A DNA stretch of 64,000 bases from NCBI GenBank assembly GCA_963844635.1, contig CAWJPD010000005.1, forward strand, positions 682,001-746,000, in the 5' to 3' direction. This DNA is from JAJPKK01 sp963844635 (GTDB taxonomy: Bacteria > Pseudomonadota > Alphaproteobacteria > Rhizobiales > Xanthobacteraceae). How positions within the stretch are numbered: position 1 is the first letter of the stretch; each line of letters starts with the position of its first letter. This document shows positions 34,910 through 43,539 of this stretch, piece after piece. The notes below the pieces were generated by a model that saw nothing but the letters and a program-made list of their open reading frames with translations, made no database searches and was not told the origin of the DNA. Position numbers and translations under genes: made by a program.

Positions 34910-35698
34910 ATGCAATTTCTTTTTGCCTTGCAACCGCTCTATATCCTGACCGGCTTCGCCGTCGGCGTTCTCGTCGGCATGACCGGAGTCGGTGGGGGTT
35001 CGCTGATGACACCGGTCCTCATTCTGCTGTTCGGCGCGCATCCCGCAGTCGCGGTGGGTACCGACCTCACGTTCGCCGCCGCCACCAAGACCCTCGGTAC
35101 GCTCGTTCACGGAGCGGCGCGGACGATCGAATGGGGCATCGTCGGCCTGCTGGCGATCGGCAGCCTCCCCGCGACAGTTGCAACGCTGCTTGTCCTGTCG
35201 AGATTTGACCTTGACGGCTCGGCAGCCCGTGGATTCATCACGTGGATGCTGGCCATCACCCTTTTCGCCACCTCGATCTTTTTGCTTTCGGCCGACGCCC
35301 TCCGCGAGCGCTACGCCGACCGCCTCGCCGACCTCGATGCCAGGAAAGCGCGATGGCTGACGGTGCTGCTTGGTCTCGCGATGGGTGTCCTTGTCACCTC
35401 GACATCCGTGGGAGCGGGTGCCGTCGGCGTCACGGTGTTGCTGCTGCTGCATCCGAAAATGCCGATTGCCCGCATCGTCGGGTCCGATATCGCCCACGCC
35501 GTCCCACTGACGGTGGTAGCGGGCGTCGGCCATTGGATGTTGGGATCGGTCAATTGGATGCTATTGGGGGACCTTCTGTTCGGCTCCTTGCCTGGGGTCG
35601 TCATCGGCAGCTACGTGGCCGGCCGTGTTCCCGATGGCGTGATCCGTATCGCGCTCGCTTTCGTGCTGATGGTGGTGGCGGTCAGATTGGCGCTGTGA
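34910..35698 (+). CDS. TSUP-family permease (sulfite exporter TauE/SafE type)
   Basis: 262 residues from ATG 34910; an upstream in-frame start at 34808 would add a non-conserved, less hydrophobic stretch. The two halves each carry a Gly-rich signature: VGMTGVGGGSLMTPVLILLF and TSVGAGAVGVTVLLLLHP. About eight membrane helices. The family moves small anions, often sulfite, sulfoacetate or similar. A SoxC-type sulfite dehydrogenase is 2-3 kb away, which makes a sulfur role tempting but not proven, since the genes are not in one operon. Confidence 0.88.
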   Translation: MQFLFALQPLYILTGFAVGVLVGMTGVGGGSLMTPVLILLFGAHPAVAVGTDLTFAAATKTLGTLVHGAARTIEWGIVGLLAIGSLPATVATLLVLSRFDLDGSAARGFITWMLAITLFATSIFLLSADALRERYADRLADLDARKARWLTVLLGLAMGVLVTSTSVGAGAVGVTVLLLLHPKMPIARIVGSDIAHAVPLTVVAGVGHWMLGSVNWMLLGDLLFGSLPGVVIGSYVAGRVPDGVIRIALAFVLMVVAVRLAL

Positions 35699-35726
35699 CG
35701 AGCTTAATCCACTCGCACCTGCCCCC

Positions 35727-37055
35727 TCAGCGCGGCAAGCGACCGGCTTCGAAGGCAAGCTCCAACAGGCGGCGTGAGCATTGCTCCCACGAGCGCGGGC
35801 GGAATCGGGCCACGAGTTTCTGTTCAAGCCGCGCAAGATATTCAGGATCGCAGATCAGGCGCCGCAGGACGGCAGCCATGTCATGGAGGTCATTCGGCGC
35901 GAAATAGACAGCGAGATCACCGAGCACTTCTGGGATGGAGGCGGCATTTGACGCCGCCGTGACTTTGCCGAAGCAGGCAGCCTCGCCCAGCGGCAGTCCC
36001 CAGCCTTCATAAAACGAGGGATAGACTGCAAAACGGCAGCCCGAATAGAGCAAGGACAGTTCGGCGGCGGAAGGACTCTCGACCCGCTGAATGCGCATTG
36101 CGGCAGTGCCGATCGACGCGATCGCCGCTTGGTAGGCGCCGCTTGCATCGTTCGTCCGGCCAGCCAGTACGAGCGTCGGAAGCGCACCTCCAATTTCGGC
36201 GGCGAGTTGGCCCCACACCTCGACGAGACCGGCGACATTCTTGCGAGGCTCGATGCGGCCGACGTAAAGCACATAACTTCGATCGATGATCTCGGCGATC
36301 TCGCTTCGCGGCTTCGCCGCCGCCATGGTGGACGCCGCCGCCGGAAATTCATGGGCCAGCGGATTGACAAGGCAGGGAGCGGATCCCCGCCAGGCCGGGT
36401 CGATCGCCCCGAGTTCGCGACGGGTGTATTCGGAATCGGCGACGATGAGATCGGCATGCGGCAACACGGTGCGCATCCAGTCGCAGAATGCCGCCCGATA
36501 GGATGCAGGGAAATACGCGGCTGCCGTCACCGGTCCGAAATCATGGACGACGACCACCACCCTGCCCTGCCGCCCACGCACATACGCGCCGAGCCGATGA
36601 TTATGTTCGGGGTACCACACGTTCAAGCCGGGCAGGATCACGACATCGCCGCGGGCAACCCCGAAGGCTTCGACATCGCAAAGGCGCAGCGGTGCGGTGG
36701 TCCCGCGCAGCGAACGCACCGCCCTTCGCCATCGGCGTTTCGTATGTTCGAAGATTCGGCGCAGCGGCCGTCCCGGGTGGCGATGGCTAATTGCGGCGGC
36801 AGATTTGACCGGATGCCGGCCATCAAGGCGGAGAAGGTGCTTGAACAGGCTCAACTCCGTGAGTGTGGCGGCAGGGAGCTGCATCGGGTTGAGCGTGAAT
36901 GGTCGACCGTAGATCGGATGAAAGCCGACGAGTTGCGCGCCGGGATGATGGCGCAATTCGGCGATCAGCTGAAACGAAAAATTCTGGACACCATGGAGCA
37001 CGTCGGCCGTGCACAAATATTCGAGGAAATCCGTGATATCGACATGAAGGCGCAA
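35727..37055 (-). CDS. Glycosyltransferase family 4-like protein
   Basis: 442 residues. The N-terminal half has VVHDFGPVTAAAYFPASYR. The C-terminal GT4 half has SYVLYVGRIEPRKNVAGL, then a VYPSFYEGWGLPLGEAACFG segment carrying the E-x7-E motif, and ASNAASIPEVLGD. It likely transfers a sugar from a nucleotide donor to a growing surface glycan at the cytoplasmic membrane face. The first 120 residues are unusual in having a basic stretch (RIFEHTKRRWRRAVRSLR). It is convergent with the TSUP gene by 28 bases. Donor and acceptor unknown. Confidence 0.9.
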   Translation of the reverse strand: MRLHVDITDFLEYLCTADVLHGVQNFSFQLIAELRHHPGAQLVGFHPIYGRPFTLNPMQLPAATLTELSLFKHLLRLDGRHPVKSAAAISHRHPGRPLRRIFEHTKRRWRRAVRSLRGTTAPLRLCDVEAFGVARGDVVILPGLNVWYPEHNHRLGAYVRGRQGRVVVVVHDFGPVTAAAYFPASYRAAFCDWMRTVLPHADLIVADSEYTRRELGAIDPAWRGSAPCLVNPLAHEFPAAASTMAAAKPRSEIAEIIDRSYVLYVGRIEPRKNVAGLVEVWGQLAAEIGGALPTLVLAGRTNDASGAYQAAIASIGTAAMRIQRVESPSAAELSLLYSGCRFAVYPSFYEGWGLPLGEAACFGKVTAASNAASIPEVLGDLAVYFAPNDLHDMAAVLRRLICDPEYLARLEQKLVARFRPRSWEQCSRRLLELAFEAGRLPR

Positions 37056-37142
37056 TGTCGATCAATCTCCAAGGCGAGCCGCTCAAGGCGCTGGGCGCAG
37101 AATGGCTCATGTCCCGGCAAGATCAAGCGGCAGAAACCTATT

Positions 37143-37243
37143 AGAGCGGGATGCGTTCAGGTTGAATCGCCTCCCGCTCGATTATCATTGATTTTGCGCA
37201 TGATCTTGTCCGAAAAGTCTGCAACTTTACGGGATCATGCGCC
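37143..37243. repeat. Interspersed repeat family A, full copy A5
   Basis: About 100 bases from GAGCGGGATGCGTTCAGGTT to GGGATCATGCGCC. Almost identical to copy A2 at 10314 although 27 kb apart. It lies in the 274-base gap between the cytochrome c gene and the upstream glycosyltransferase region. Confidence 0.88.
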
Positions 37244-37329
37244 AGGGATCGCGAAGTGATGGGCCTCGCAAGAGTTCGACCCATCCTCCGGAATGATCGT
37301 GCCGCGACACGCCTTGACCCGGAAATGTC

Positions 37330-37854
37330 TTATTCTCCGCGCGAAAACGTGATGAAGCCATTGCGGTTCGGCATCGTCACGCGAGGCAGGGTCTGCGCGT
37401 TCATGGTCTCGCTGTCCGGCACGATGCCATTCAGGTTCAACAGATAGGCCGTGACCGCATAAACCTCATCATTGGTGAGCGACTTCGACTGGGGAAGCGG
37501 CATGGCGCGGCGGATGTAATCGAACAGCGTCGTTGCGTAGGGCCAATAGCTGCCGACGGTCTTGATCGGTCGATCGCTGGCAAGGCTCCCCTCGCCGCCG
37601 ACCAGGCGATCATTCGGCCCACCGGCACCGTTCGCGCCGTGGCAGCCGATGCATTTCTCCATGAACACGGCCTCGCCTTGCTTCACGGTGCCGCTTCCGA
37701 GGGGAAGGTTTGCTCCGTCGGGTCCGACGCTGATGTCCCAGGGCGCAAGGTCCTCGGCGGAGATCGGCTTCCCCAGATTTGGGCTTTGTGCTGAGGCGGT
37801 AAAGCTCAGCGCGAGCAACAATCCGGTGCCGAGGGCGATATTACGCATAAACAT
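37330..37854 (-). CDS. Periplasmic cytochrome c, partner of SoxC-like dehydrogenase
   Basis: 174 residues from ATG 37854. Signal peptide MFMRNIALGTGLLLALSFTASA is followed by a class I cytochrome c domain with the haem site CIGCH near residue 68 and candidate distal Met in RRAMPLPQSKSLT. The start lies inside the last 14 bases of the soxC-like gene, so translation is probably coupled. SoxD of the classical Sox system has two haem sites and is about twice this length. This single-haem form is closer to the small subunit of SorAB-type sulfite dehydrogenases. It should accept electrons from the molybdenum subunit. Confidence 0.9.
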   Translation of the reverse strand: MFMRNIALGTGLLLALSFTASAQSPNLGKPISAEDLAPWDISVGPDGANLPLGSGTVKQGEAVFMEKCIGCHGANGAGGPNDRLVGGEGSLASDRPIKTVGSYWPYATTLFDYIRRAMPLPQSKSLTNDEVYAVTAYLLNLNGIVPDSETMNAQTLPRVTMPNRNGFITFSRGE

Positions 37855-39109
37855 TTTGCACCTCGCCCCCGGCCGAAACGGCCCAGCTCTGAACCATGTT
37901 GTTGTGATAAGCGCCGCGGTCACCGCGCAGCGCAACGAGCTGGGCGCGGCTCGGCTGGACATATCCGGTTTCGTCGGTGGAGCGGCTCTGCAGTACGGCG
38001 GGACCGCCGTTCCATTGCCATGCCATGCGAAAGCGTGTCACCGCTTTGGACAGCACCGGTTCCTGCAACGCGGCGACGCCCCAACTCTTGCCGCTGTCCG
38101 CCGAGACTTCGACTTTGGCGATCTTGCCGTAGCCTGACCAGGCCAAGCCGGAAATCTCATATAGACCAGGTCCGCGCATCGTCAGACCCGGGGAAGGCTG
38201 CGTGATCATGGACTTTGCTTGCATCGTAAACACGAACTGCAATGCTTTTCCTGACGGTAGGAGGATTGTGTACTTTGAGGTCTCATCCTTGGTCATGGTC
38301 GGACCTTCGGTGAGCTTGATCCGCCGCAACCATTTGACATTCATGTTGCCCTCAAAGCCCGGCAGGAGCAGGCGCATCGGGTAGCCGTTGGACGGACGCA
38401 CGCGCTCGCCGTTCTGGTACAGCACGATCATCGCGTCATCCATCGCCTTCTCGATCGGGATGCTGCGGCTCATGCCGGAGGCGTCGGCGCCCTCGGCAAG
38501 CAGCCACGTCGCCTGCGGATCAACTCCTGCCTCAGCGAGGAGCATCGCGAGCCTGATGCCGGTCCATTCCTGGCATGACATCAGGCCATGGATCGCCTGG
38601 ACATCGGCCTTCGCCGGTTCCTTCTGAAACAGCGCTCCGCTGTTGCCTGCGCATTCTAGGAAGGCGATCCGCGTTTCCATCGGATAGCGGCCGAGGTCGT
38701 CGAGTGTGAACAGCAGTGGGCGCTTCACAAGGCCGTGGATAAGCAGTCGATGGACGTTCGGATCAATATCTGGAATGCCGCTATGGCTGCGTTCGTAGTG
38801 AAGCCCGCTCGGCGTGATCGTTCCGTTCAGCATATGATGCGGAGTTCGCGAGGAGCCGGTCCCGCCCGTCCCGGGTGCCGATGCAAACGTGCGAACGACC
38901 TTGCTCTCATATCTCGATGGCTGTCCGTAGCCAGCAAACGGCGCGCCCGGAAACTTCATCCAGCTTTCGATGGGCAGTGGCGCCGCCGCCGCCTGCCCCG
39001 TCATGTTGCCCGCCCCTGCGGCCGCGACACCTCCCGCCAGGAACATGCGGCGATGCAACAGCCCGTTGCCCGCCACCTGCTCGGTCTCGACTTCATAACG
39101 TTCGATCAT
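37841..39109 (-). CDS. soxC: Sulfite dehydrogenase molybdopterin subunit, SoxC-like
   Basis: 422 residues. A twin-arginine signal (HRRMFLAGGVAAAGAG, residues 19-34) indicates folded export to the periplasm. The sulfite-oxidase fold shows FLECAGN with the molybdenum ligand Cys153, GLMSCQEWTGIRLA, and NGYPMRLLLPGFEGNMNVKW. The C-terminal dimerisation domain contains EISGLAWSGYGKIAKVEVS. It oxidises sulfite, or the bound sulfane in the Sox cycle, and passes electrons to the cytochrome c encoded next. soxXYZAB are absent from the window, so a stand-alone sulfite-detoxifying role is as likely as thiosulfate oxidation. Confidence 0.9.
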   Translation of the reverse strand: MIERYEVETEQVAGNGLLHRRMFLAGGVAAAGAGNMTGQAAAAPLPIESWMKFPGAPFAGYGQPSRYESKVVRTFASAPGTGGTGSSRTPHHMLNGTITPSGLHYERSHSGIPDIDPNVHRLLIHGLVKRPLLFTLDDLGRYPMETRIAFLECAGNSGALFQKEPAKADVQAIHGLMSCQEWTGIRLAMLLAEAGVDPQATWLLAEGADASGMSRSIPIEKAMDDAMIVLYQNGERVRPSNGYPMRLLLPGFEGNMNVKWLRRIKLTEGPTMTKDETSKYTILLPSGKALQFVFTMQAKSMITQPSPGLTMRGPGLYEISGLAWSGYGKIAKVEVSADSGKSWGVAALQEPVLSKAVTRFRMAWQWNGGPAVLQSRSTDETGYVQPSRAQLVALRGDRGAYHNNMVQSWAVSAGGEVQNVYA

Positions 39110-39351
39110 CTCGATCTCCTGCGCATGATCGCATCGGGATCATCTTAGCCGGTTTGCTGCGCCAAGAAATTGGGAAAGCACTGTGATCGCCGCGGTTCAG
39201 TTATGACGGTGTGCACGGGGCGACAATGGTTCACGCCAAAACGAGAGGCCGGCATCGCAGCACCGGATGCCGCAGCCGCGATCCGGCCGTCCCGTCCGCC
39301 AACTCTACGTCCTTCCCGATTGAAGACACGCGGGCGCTGCGTCCGACAGCA

Positions 39352-40257
39352 TCAGAAATCCGGCCGGTCGGCAGTCGGAACTTCGGATTCCTTGTTGTAG
39401 TAGTATTCGTGGGTATTTTCGGCGCACACGGTCTCGTGCCATCCGTCCGGATCGTGTCCGTAAGTGATCGTCACGGTCCAGGGCGTGGTGAAAACTTCAT
39501 CGTCTTCGACCGTGAGATGCATTTGCAGATACTTGCCGGGCGCGTGGCGGATGTCGCCGAAGTGCTGGTTCTCCTTGTAGTCGCGATCGATCGCTTCCTT
39601 CGCATCTTCGGGTGAGATCAGCCGATACCGCTCAACGAGATGCAGCGCCTTGGTGTACGGCGTGCCGAACAGATCGAGCATGGCGAAGGGCCGATCGGTC
39701 TTGACGCCTACCGTGTCGATCACCAGCGTGTCGCCCTCATAATGGCCGACCGAATCGCCGAACCATGAGGGCGTGACTTCTGCCGGATGCGACTGGTTCA
39801 TATGAACTTGGCGGACATCGCCGGAATAAACCATGGTGATCCGGTCCGGGTATTGGAACATCTCCACGTTGTTGTGTTTGAACATGAACGGCGGAGGCTC
39901 GGGCCAGCACTGGTTCGATGGGTTCGGGAAAGTTATGCCGGCCAACGAGAATTCGCCGTATTTTTTCACGATTTGAGACGCCCAGGGCTGCAAAATCGGA
40001 TTTTTGTAATCGCCGACAAGCTTGTCATAATTACTGACTCCGTTGCGGCGCTCGACGTTCATCACCGGCCGCGGACCGGTCGGAAGCGGCTCGAACCAGG
40101 GAAGGGAGGGGTGGTTCCAAACGCCGGACAAATCCGGGATGGGTACCCCATCTTGCACCGTGCCAGCGATAAGCCGCGGCGTCTCGCCGAAGGCAGGCGC
40201 TGACGCCGTCACCATTGCCAATGTTGTCAGCACAAGAAAATCCCGCGTCACCGTCAT
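39352..40257 (-). CDS. Conserved secreted protein of unknown function
   Basis: 301 residues from ATG 40257, which follows GGGAGG. Signal peptide VLTTLAMVTASAPAFGE. The body has many Trp/Tyr/Pro positions and the motif SWFGDSVGHYEGDTLVIDT. That W-x-GDS-x-G-x-(W/Y)-EGDTLV pattern recurs in large families of secreted proteins from Acidobacteria and Alphaproteobacteria with no known activity. Other notable pieces are PDLSGVWNHPSLPWFEP and TMVYSGDVRQVHMNQSHP. It lies upstream of soxC on the same strand but 242 bases away, so a shared role is uncertain. Confidence 0.82.
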   Translation of the reverse strand: MTVTRDFLVLTTLAMVTASAPAFGETPRLIAGTVQDGVPIPDLSGVWNHPSLPWFEPLPTGPRPVMNVERRNGVSNYDKLVGDYKNPILQPWASQIVKKYGEFSLAGITFPNPSNQCWPEPPPFMFKHNNVEMFQYPDRITMVYSGDVRQVHMNQSHPAEVTPSWFGDSVGHYEGDTLVIDTVGVKTDRPFAMLDLFGTPYTKALHLVERYRLISPEDAKEAIDRDYKENQHFGDIRHAPGKYLQMHLTVEDDEVFTTPWTVTITYGHDPDGWHETVCAENTHEYYYNKESEVPTADRPDF

Positions 40258-40754
40258 CTCAACCTCCCTGTCATGGACGCCGAGCTTGCTCGTTGGTGTC
40301 CCAATGGGTGCAGCGCATATCCTACCGCACAAGTCGATACCGCGCACGCAGGTCGTAAGCGCCGGCGCCCCGAGAGGATCAGGAAAATACCGCCCCACGC
40401 AGACCGAGGCCGAACTGATGCGGAACACACTCTTGACTGAGGCCTGTGATCATGGTTCGACTGCGGCGACGGGCGCATATGGTGCGCCCGTCGCTGCGTT
40501 CAGCGTGGCAATCAAGGCAGTTACCGCGATGACGCGACTTTCGCGACGAAGCGGAATGATGTCTCAATCGGTGGGACCGCATTACCCCTTCGTTTTCGGT
40601 TCGTGTTCGCCGTCTCAATAACGGAAGGCCACAATTGTCGAATTGAAGGAAGAGGGAAGTCGGGCTGGGGGGTCGTTGAGATGCACTGGAACGCATTGGC
40701 TGCGTTCCACGTATTGTTTTTGTAGCTCGCTTAACCCCGAGACAGGAGGCACGA
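40258..40754. other. Divergent intergenic region, nothing recognised
   Basis: 497 bases between the secreted protein and the LTXXQ gene. It must hold both promoters. No frame carries a recognisable protein with a ribosome site. No repeat family member is seen. Confidence 0.45.
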
Positions 40755-41906
40755 ATGATGCCCAGAGCCGTCCCCCTCACGTCTCTGATGCTGATTACGC
40801 TTTCGCTGATCACCGCGAGCGAGGCGCGCCAGGAAGACAACCAGAATTTCGACGGCTTCTTCCGTTACCAGCGCGGTTATGATCAGCGAAGCTTCGGCGG
40901 CTATGATCAGCGAAGCAGCGGCGGTTATGAAGCACGTTTTCCCCGAGATAATGGAGAGGGATATCGGCGCGTAAACGACGAGCGGCCGCGGCGACGCGCC
41001 GAACCCCGGGCGCAACGGGACGACGAAGACCAGTCAGCGCGGCGGATTCGGCGCGAGGGTGACACGCCCCGCCACCGAATAAAGGACGCGCACCGTAACC
41101 GCGATGACAACGACACCGTCAGAACCCGCGGCGCCACGGTCTCCGGCACGCGCACCTTGACACCGATCATCGAACAGCTGGTGCGGGATTGCAGCCAGGA
41201 AATCCTCGACTTGAAGAGTTTTCCGCTCGAATTGATTGCTCAGACCATCAAGCCGGACGAAAAGCAGAAAAACGCGCTGGAAGACATTCGCCAACTTGCC
41301 AACAAGTTGGCGGATACGCTTGAGACCAACTGTCCGACCGAAATTCCCGTCGAGCCGCTTGATCGCCTTGAAGCGGTGGATCATGGCATCGAAGTCGTCG
41401 AAGGTGTCGTCAGCATCTTGCAGCCGCCGATGCAGGCCTTTTACGATCTGCTCAGCGCGGAACAGAAGGCTCGGCTTGCCTCAAGAACCATTTTGGCTAG
41501 CGGAGACACGAGCCGTGCCGCGGCGATCCCGGGGCCGCTGCCGCGCTCGCGGAATGACGCCGTCGCCGATCGCGGCGCAGCGCCGGTGCCACAGGTCTGG
41601 GACTGCGCGCAATGGGGCGCGGAACTGCGGGCCTGGCCTGTCGCCAAGGTCGAACAGTTGGTACCGGTGTGGCCACGCCAACGGGCAACTTTCTACGAAA
41701 TGATGGCGTCGTTCCAGCGCGCGGCGGATGCCGTGGCGGACATTTGCCCGTCGGAGCCGGCCCTGACGCCAATCGACAAATTGGCGCAAATGCGCAAACA
41801 GCTCGAGGCTGTGCGACGCTCGGTAGCCATGATCCGTCCCACCCTTTCACGTTTCGACAAGATGCTGGACGGCGGTCAGCGGAAGCGGTTCCGCGACGCG
41901 ATCTGA
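40755..41906 (+). CDS. LTXXQ-motif (Spy/CpxP-like) periplasmic protein
   Basis: 383 residues from ATG 40755, after AGGAGGCACGA. A signal peptide (1-24) is followed by a Tyr/Gly/Arg-rich stretch (GGYDQRS repeats, about 30-60) and a strongly charged Arg/Asp region to about residue 125. Two helical domains of the LTXXQ type follow: IKPDEKQKNALEDIRQLANK near 175 and PVWPRQRATFYEMMASFQRA near 315. In each, a helix pair ends in a Cys-Pro. Such proteins act as envelope-stress chaperones. The repeat-rich linker is unusual and may be disordered. Confidence 0.85.
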   Translation: MMPRAVPLTSLMLITLSLITASEARQEDNQNFDGFFRYQRGYDQRSFGGYDQRSSGGYEARFPRDNGEGYRRVNDERPRRRAEPRAQRDDEDQSARRIRREGDTPRHRIKDAHRNRDDNDTVRTRGATVSGTRTLTPIIEQLVRDCSQEILDLKSFPLELIAQTIKPDEKQKNALEDIRQLANKLADTLETNCPTEIPVEPLDRLEAVDHGIEVVEGVVSILQPPMQAFYDLLSAEQKARLASRTILASGDTSRAAAIPGPLPRSRNDAVADRGAAPVPQVWDCAQWGAELRAWPVAKVEQLVPVWPRQRATFYEMMASFQRAADAVADICPSEPALTPIDKLAQMRKQLEAVRRSVAMIRPTLSRFDKMLDGGQRKRFRDAI

Positions 41907-42024
41907 TCTTGTCTGCTTATTTGCTACTTTGAGCGATCCGATCCATTCGCGGATGGCGTTGGCGCGCACTCGGCAGGCGCGTCATCCGCCGCTCCGCGGT
42001 CGATTGGCGGGGCCATTGCGCGCT

Positions 42025-42127
42025 TAGAGCGCGGGATGCGTTCGGCTTGAAGAGTTTCCCCCTCCGTTTCCTTTGATCCTGCACGATGATCTTGTCCGAA
42101 TAGTCTGCAACTCTACGGGATCATGCG
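42025..42127. repeat. Interspersed repeat family A, copy A6
   Basis: About 100 bases from AGCGCGGGATGCGTTCGGCT to CTACGGGATCATGCG, same orientation as A2 and A5 but diverged in the middle. It lies in the 348-base gap upstream of kdsA. Confidence 0.8.
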
Positions 42128-42254
42128 TCCTATCTTGTGCCTGTTGCCTCGATGTGCTGGAACCAGCGTTGATAGGCCAGCAGCCTTGATAAAGCTTCGC
42201 GGGATCGCCGCCAGGTAGGCCGGCCGCGCTCGCATCGTGGCGGATGGATCATCG

Positions 42255-43115
42255 ATGGACACCGGCGCACTGCCCACCAAGGTCGTCATGGCCGGGAGCG
42301 TGCGATTTGGCAACGAGCTGCCGCTGGCCCTGATCGCGGGCCCATGCGTTTTCGAAAGTCGCGCTCACGCATTCGACATGGCGGGAGCACTCGAGGAGGT
42401 GACGCGCCGCCTCCGCATCGGGCTCGTCTACAAGAGCTCCTTCGACAAGGCGAACCGTACCAGCGCGGCGGGCGCGCGCGGTGCCGGGCTCGATGAGGCG
42501 CTGCCGGTGTTCGCCGACATACGCACCAAATTCGGCCTTCCGGTGCTCACCGATGTGCATGAAAGCTGGCAATGCGCCGAGATCGCCAGTTCGGTCGACG
42601 TGCTGCAAATCCCGGCCTTTCTCTGCCGCCAGACCGACCTTCTGATTGCGGCGGCCTGCACCGGCCGGGTCGTGAACATCAAAAAGGGCCAGTTCCTCGC
42701 GCCCTGGGACATGGCCCACGCGGTCGCCAAGGTCACGGGGGCTGGGAACCCGAACGTGCTGGTGACAGAACGCGGCGCGTCGTTCGGTTACAACACGCTG
42801 GTCTCCGATATGCGGGCGTTGCCGATCCTCGCCCGCAGCACCGGCGCACCGGTTGTCTTCGACGCCACGCATTCGGTGCAGCAGCCAGGCGGACGCGGTG
42901 CGGCCTCAGGCGGCGAGCGGGAATTCGTGGCGGTGCTGGCGCGCGCTGCCGTGGCGGTCGGCGTCGCTGGCGTGTTCATCGAGACTCACCAGGACCCCGA
43001 CCGGGCGCCCTCCGATGGTCCCAACATGGTCCCACTCGCCGACATCGAGGGCCTGCTCAGCCGTTTGATCGAGTTCGACCTCATCGCCAAGCGGCCCGGG
43101 TCGGAGCAACCGTGA
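42255..43115 (+). CDS. kdsA: 3-deoxy-8-phosphooctulonate synthase
   Basis: 286 residues from ATG 42255; GTG 42237 would add six. The TIM-barrel motifs of KDO-8-P synthase are present: LALIAGPCVFESRAHAFDMA, LVYKSSFDKANRTS, LPVLTDVHESWQ, LQIPAFLCRQTDLL, NIKKGQFLAPWDM and APSDGPNMVPL. It joins phosphoenolpyruvate and arabinose-5-phosphate to make KDO-8-phosphate for lipopolysaccharide inner core. In related genomes kdsA follows pyrG on the same strand. Here it faces pyrG with 3 kb of other genes between, a sign of local rearrangement. Confidence 0.95.
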   Translation: MDTGALPTKVVMAGSVRFGNELPLALIAGPCVFESRAHAFDMAGALEEVTRRLRIGLVYKSSFDKANRTSAAGARGAGLDEALPVFADIRTKFGLPVLTDVHESWQCAEIASSVDVLQIPAFLCRQTDLLIAAACTGRVVNIKKGQFLAPWDMAHAVAKVTGAGNPNVLVTERGASFGYNTLVSDMRALPILARSTGAPVVFDATHSVQQPGGRGAASGGEREFVAVLARAAVAVGVAGVFIETHQDPDRAPSDGPNMVPLADIEGLLSRLIEFDLIAKRPGSEQP

Positions 43116-43156
43116 AACGTAGTTATGCACCGTCCGTGAATAAGTGAATTACGTCT

Positions 43157-43266
43157 CGTCATGCCCTGCGAAAGCGGGGCTCCAGTACCCCCCGCGTCGT
43201 CAAGCTGTGCACTGATCGTTACACCCGGGGTTACCGGATCGTCCGCTTTCGCGGACGATGACATTT
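43157..43266. repeat. Palindromic repeat family C, copy C1
   Basis: Begins CGTCATGCCCTGCGAAAGCG and ends in the hairpin GTCCGC-TTTC-GCGGAC then GATGACA. TCCAGTACCCC pairs roughly with GGGGTTACCGGA. It shares this build with the element at 50157. The remaining bases to 43539 hold no gene that I can support. Confidence 0.7.
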
Positions 43267-43539
43267 GATGCAATTATTCCCGAACAAGCCCCTCACTCCC
43301 TCCATCGCATTCCGTCGGCTCCCGAAGGAAGAGCTGAAAACAAACAACTGTGTCGAAATGCTGCAAATGACCTGAAGCGCAAGTCTCTACCGATTGCACC
43401 AGCAGCATATCGTGACAACGGGATGAGGGCGAATGTATATAAAGGACATTATCATATATGCTTTACGCTCCACGCTGTGGGGAAAGCCCCCGCACTCTTT
43501 CAGATCAACTGAACTGGCGGCGCCGCAGTAATCGCGGCG

